DNA of 64,000 nt, taken from positions 542,419 through 606,418 of the forward strand of contig NZ_JBHSJJ010000002.1 of assembly GCF_042652345.1 (NCBI RefSeq), written 5' to 3'. The first letter of the stretch is position 1. Each line of letters starts with the position of its first letter. The notes beneath the pieces are model-generated. The model did no database searches, was not told the DNA's origin, and saw only the letters and a list, made by a program, of their open reading frames with translations. Made by a program: the position numbers and the translations under genes. Below are positions 62,397 through 64,000 of this stretch, in pieces. This DNA comes from Negadavirga shengliensis (GTDB taxonomy: Bacteria > Bacteroidota > Bacteroidia > Cytophagales > Cyclobacteriaceae).

Positions 62397-64000
62397 TCAA
62401 TCCCATCCCGGATTCTGGCCCAGGGCCGGGTTTTGGGCCAGGTCATTCAACGGGATCGGCCACAGATAGTCCCTGTTTTCATCAAAGGTGGGGTTTTCCC
62501 AATCAGAGTTCTTATATACATCGATATAAGTTTTGCCGTTTTCGGGATCCACACTGGTATGGATAATGGCCCCCGCATATCTTGCCTCAGCAGCAGCATT
62601 CCACTGTATGCCCATGTCGGGCTTTTCCAGCTTCCTGCCCTGCTTCCACCGCCTGAGATCATCATAGCGGAAACCTTCTCCAAACAGCTCAATCCTTCTT
62701 TCCCTTCTGATTTCAACCAAAAGCGGTGAAATCCCGTCATCGGCGTACCTTGGGTCCATCGGCGGGTTCATATCCAGATGCGCCATGCCCACCCTGTCGC
62801 GGAGCAAATTGATGCTCCTGTCCAGGTCGGCCTGGGTGATTTCCCCCAGTTCCGCCATGGCTTCGGCGTAATTCAACAAAGCTTCCGCAAAACGTAAAAT
62901 AATGGCAGGGGATTCAGCCGTGTTATAAGCCATTCCGATCATGTCGTCCGCATTGTAATGTTTGATGACATGGTATCCCGTGGAGGAAGTCCGTCCACCG
63001 GGCTGGCCCTGTATTCTGGGATAAGGCCTGCCGTCGGCATTGTGGTATTGATAAAATTCCGAATCCTCAGGATGAAGTATGGTCTGTCTCAATCTGGGAT
63101 CCCTGTTCATAAACACATCCTCAATGGCATCGTCACCCTGATAAAGCGGGGAAAGCGTGATGGGCAATCCGTCCTCACAAAGATAGTCTTCCACAAAATC
63201 CCGGGTGGCCCCGCCGGAGTAGCTGTAATAGTTCTGCACATGATTGGTCAGGATACCCAGCTGATAACGTCTCCAGACCATTACTTCCGGATTGCCGGAA
63301 ACATCAAGTATCCGGTGATAGGCATTGTAGTCATGTTCCGGGTCTCCTGTCATGTACAGCGAATAAGGCCCGTTGTCCATCAGTTCCCTGGCCGCATCAG
63401 CGGCTTCCCTCAACCACATCTCCGGGTTGGATCCCCCGTGGTATTTTCTCCAGGTACCTTCAAACAGGCAAACCCTGGATTTTATCAGAAGGGCAGCCCA
63501 GCGGTTGAGCCTACCCGGCTCATTGCCATCCCCCCAATCATCAGGAATCCATGTGGTGGCAAAATCAAGGTCTGCCAGCACATTGTCCATCACCTGCTCC
63601 CGGGGCATCCTTTCGGCAAACAGCTCTTCGGAATCAATGTTGAGTTCTTTGTCCACCCAGGGGGCATCGCCGAACATCTTCACGATGTGGTGATAAAACC
63701 ATCCCCTGAACAATCTCGCCTCTCCCGCATACTTATTTCTGATATCGTCAGGGATATCCGCATTGGGATAATTTTCCAAGCCAATGTTGATGGCCCTCAC
63801 AAAATTCCATCCCCGGTAACCGTACCACTGGTTGCCAATACCGGATGAGGAAGTGGGCACAATCTGCTTTCCTGCCCGCACCTGTTGGAAAGGCCGGTGT
63901 CTTTCGTGGTTGGGGGCCAGGTTATCGGCAAACCCGTCCAAATGCAGGTAACTGGCCAATTGGCTATCAAACCCGTTGTGATGTCCCAGCAGGATGGGGA
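62397..64000 (-). CDS. SusD/RagB-family glycan-binding lipoprotein (5' end cut by window edge)
   Basis: This is the SusD partner of a SusC expected just right of the window. About 535 codons are present and the frame stays open to position 64000, with no ATG in range; a TTG at 63959 is not the start. Family marks: GWNFVRAINIGLENY, YAGEARLFRGWFYHHIVKMFGDAPWVDKEL, RLNRWAALLIKSRVCLFEGTWRKYHG, ILRFAEALLNYAEAMAELGEI and the C-terminal LVEIRRERRIELFGEGFRYDDLRRWKQGRKLE. The N-terminal lipobox lies outside. The long loop regions differ from the SusD at 14502, so the two loci bind different glycans. The lyase array that follows on the same strand belongs to the same polysaccharide utilisation locus. 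Confidence 0.95.
   Translation of the reverse strand, partial: PILLGHHNGFDSQLASYLHLDGFADNLAPNHERHRPFQQVRAGKQIVPTSSSGIGNQWYGYRGWNFVRAINIGLENYPNADIPDDIRNKYAGEARLFRGWFYHHIVKMFGDAPWVDKELNIDSEELFAERMPREQVMDNVLADLDFATTWIPDDWGDGNEPGRLNRWAALLIKSRVCLFEGTWRKYHGGSNPEMWLREAADAARELMDNGPYSLYMTGDPEHDYNAYHRILDVSGNPEVMVWRRYQLGILTNHVQNYYSYSGGATRDFVEDYLCEDGLPITLSPLYQGDDAIEDVFMNRDPRLRQTILHPEDSEFYQYHNADGRPYPRIQGQPGGRTSSTGYHVIKHYNADDMIGMAYNTAESPAIILRFAEALLNYAEAMAELGEITQADLDRSINLLRDRVGMAHLDMNPPMDPRYADDGISPLLVEIRRERRIELFGEGFRYDDLRRWKQGRKLEKPDMGIQWNAAAEARYAGAIIHTSVDPENGKTYIDVYKNSDWENPTFDENRDYLWPIPLNDLAQNPALGQNPGWD

Noticed and set aside
62958..63848. 296-codon plus-strand frame opposite susD
   Set aside because: It lies fully antisense to a clear SusD protein and has no domain features.
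1..64000. tRNA, rRNA, CRISPR arrays, insertion sequences
   Set aside because: None was recognised by eye: no regular spaced repeats, no transposase and no cloverleaf-like segment. A covariance search would be decisive.

Overview
The window is a stretch of Bacteroidota chromosome, most likely a marine or environmental member of the Cytophagales (Cyclobacteriaceae-like; an inference from gene content, not a proven placement). The evidence is three susC/susD-type loci, a hybrid two-component regulator, FGly-type sulfatases, many lipoprotein signals, a TAnnTTTG-type promoter and a general lack of strong Shine-Dalgarno sites. No tRNA, rRNA, CRISPR array or intact mobile element was seen.

Layout. 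(1) 1-4.1 kb: the 5' part of a susC gene running off the left edge, with a FadR-type GntR regulator upstream. The spacer between them carries several TNGTNNACNA-type GntR operators. (2) 4.3-5.6 kb: an ArsR regulator overlapping a double-AHSA1 gene, then a hairpin-rich GC-rich spacer. (3) 5.9-31.9 kb: an unusual oxidative polysaccharide/glycoside locus. A leftward operon runs susC, susD, sulfatase, ThuA/sorbosone-dehydrogenase-like lipoprotein, azurin-like cupredoxin, ThuA protein, Gfo/Idh/MocA oxidoreductase, tagatose-3-epimerase-like isomerase. A divergent hybrid two-component regulator follows. A second leftward operon runs ExuT-like MFS transporter, PhyH dioxygenase, Tat-exported Gfo/Idh/MocA protein, isomerase-like lipoprotein, (decayed sulfatase tail), sulfatase, PQQ dehydrogenase with an embedded cytochrome c. 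(4) 32.1-36.2 kb: an AraC regulator divergent from the transporter, then a YdeP-type molybdopterin oxidoreductase and FdhD. (5) 36.4-46.7 kb: mostly housekeeping genes (MATE exporter, agmatinase-type ureohydrolase, SixA phosphatase, topoisomerase I, a four-carbon-acid-sugar kinase, ribulokinase, a DUF4136 lipoprotein). (6) 46.7-64 kb: a leftward array made of polysaccharide-lyase-type proteins. It holds a susD gene (cut by the right edge), an alginate-lyase-superfamily protein, heparinase II/III, two tandem PL8 enzymes, heparinase II/III, a BNR-4 propeller and two more heparinase II/III proteins. It has no glycoside hydrolase or sulfatase inside the window.

How it works together (inference). 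SusC/SusD pairs import oligosaccharides made outside the cell. In the 5.9-31.9 kb locus, sulfatases desulfate, and quinoprotein and sorbosone-type dehydrogenases plus a blue-copper protein oxidise sugars in the periplasm. Gfo/Idh and isomerase pairs then continue with redox and epimerase chemistry. In the 46.7-64 kb locus, beta-eliminating lyases depolymerise a uronic-acid-rich polymer. The two most notable points are this lyase-only array, including a PL8 enzyme fused to a DUF1566/Lcl-type C-terminal domain, and the oxidative PUL with its blue-copper protein.
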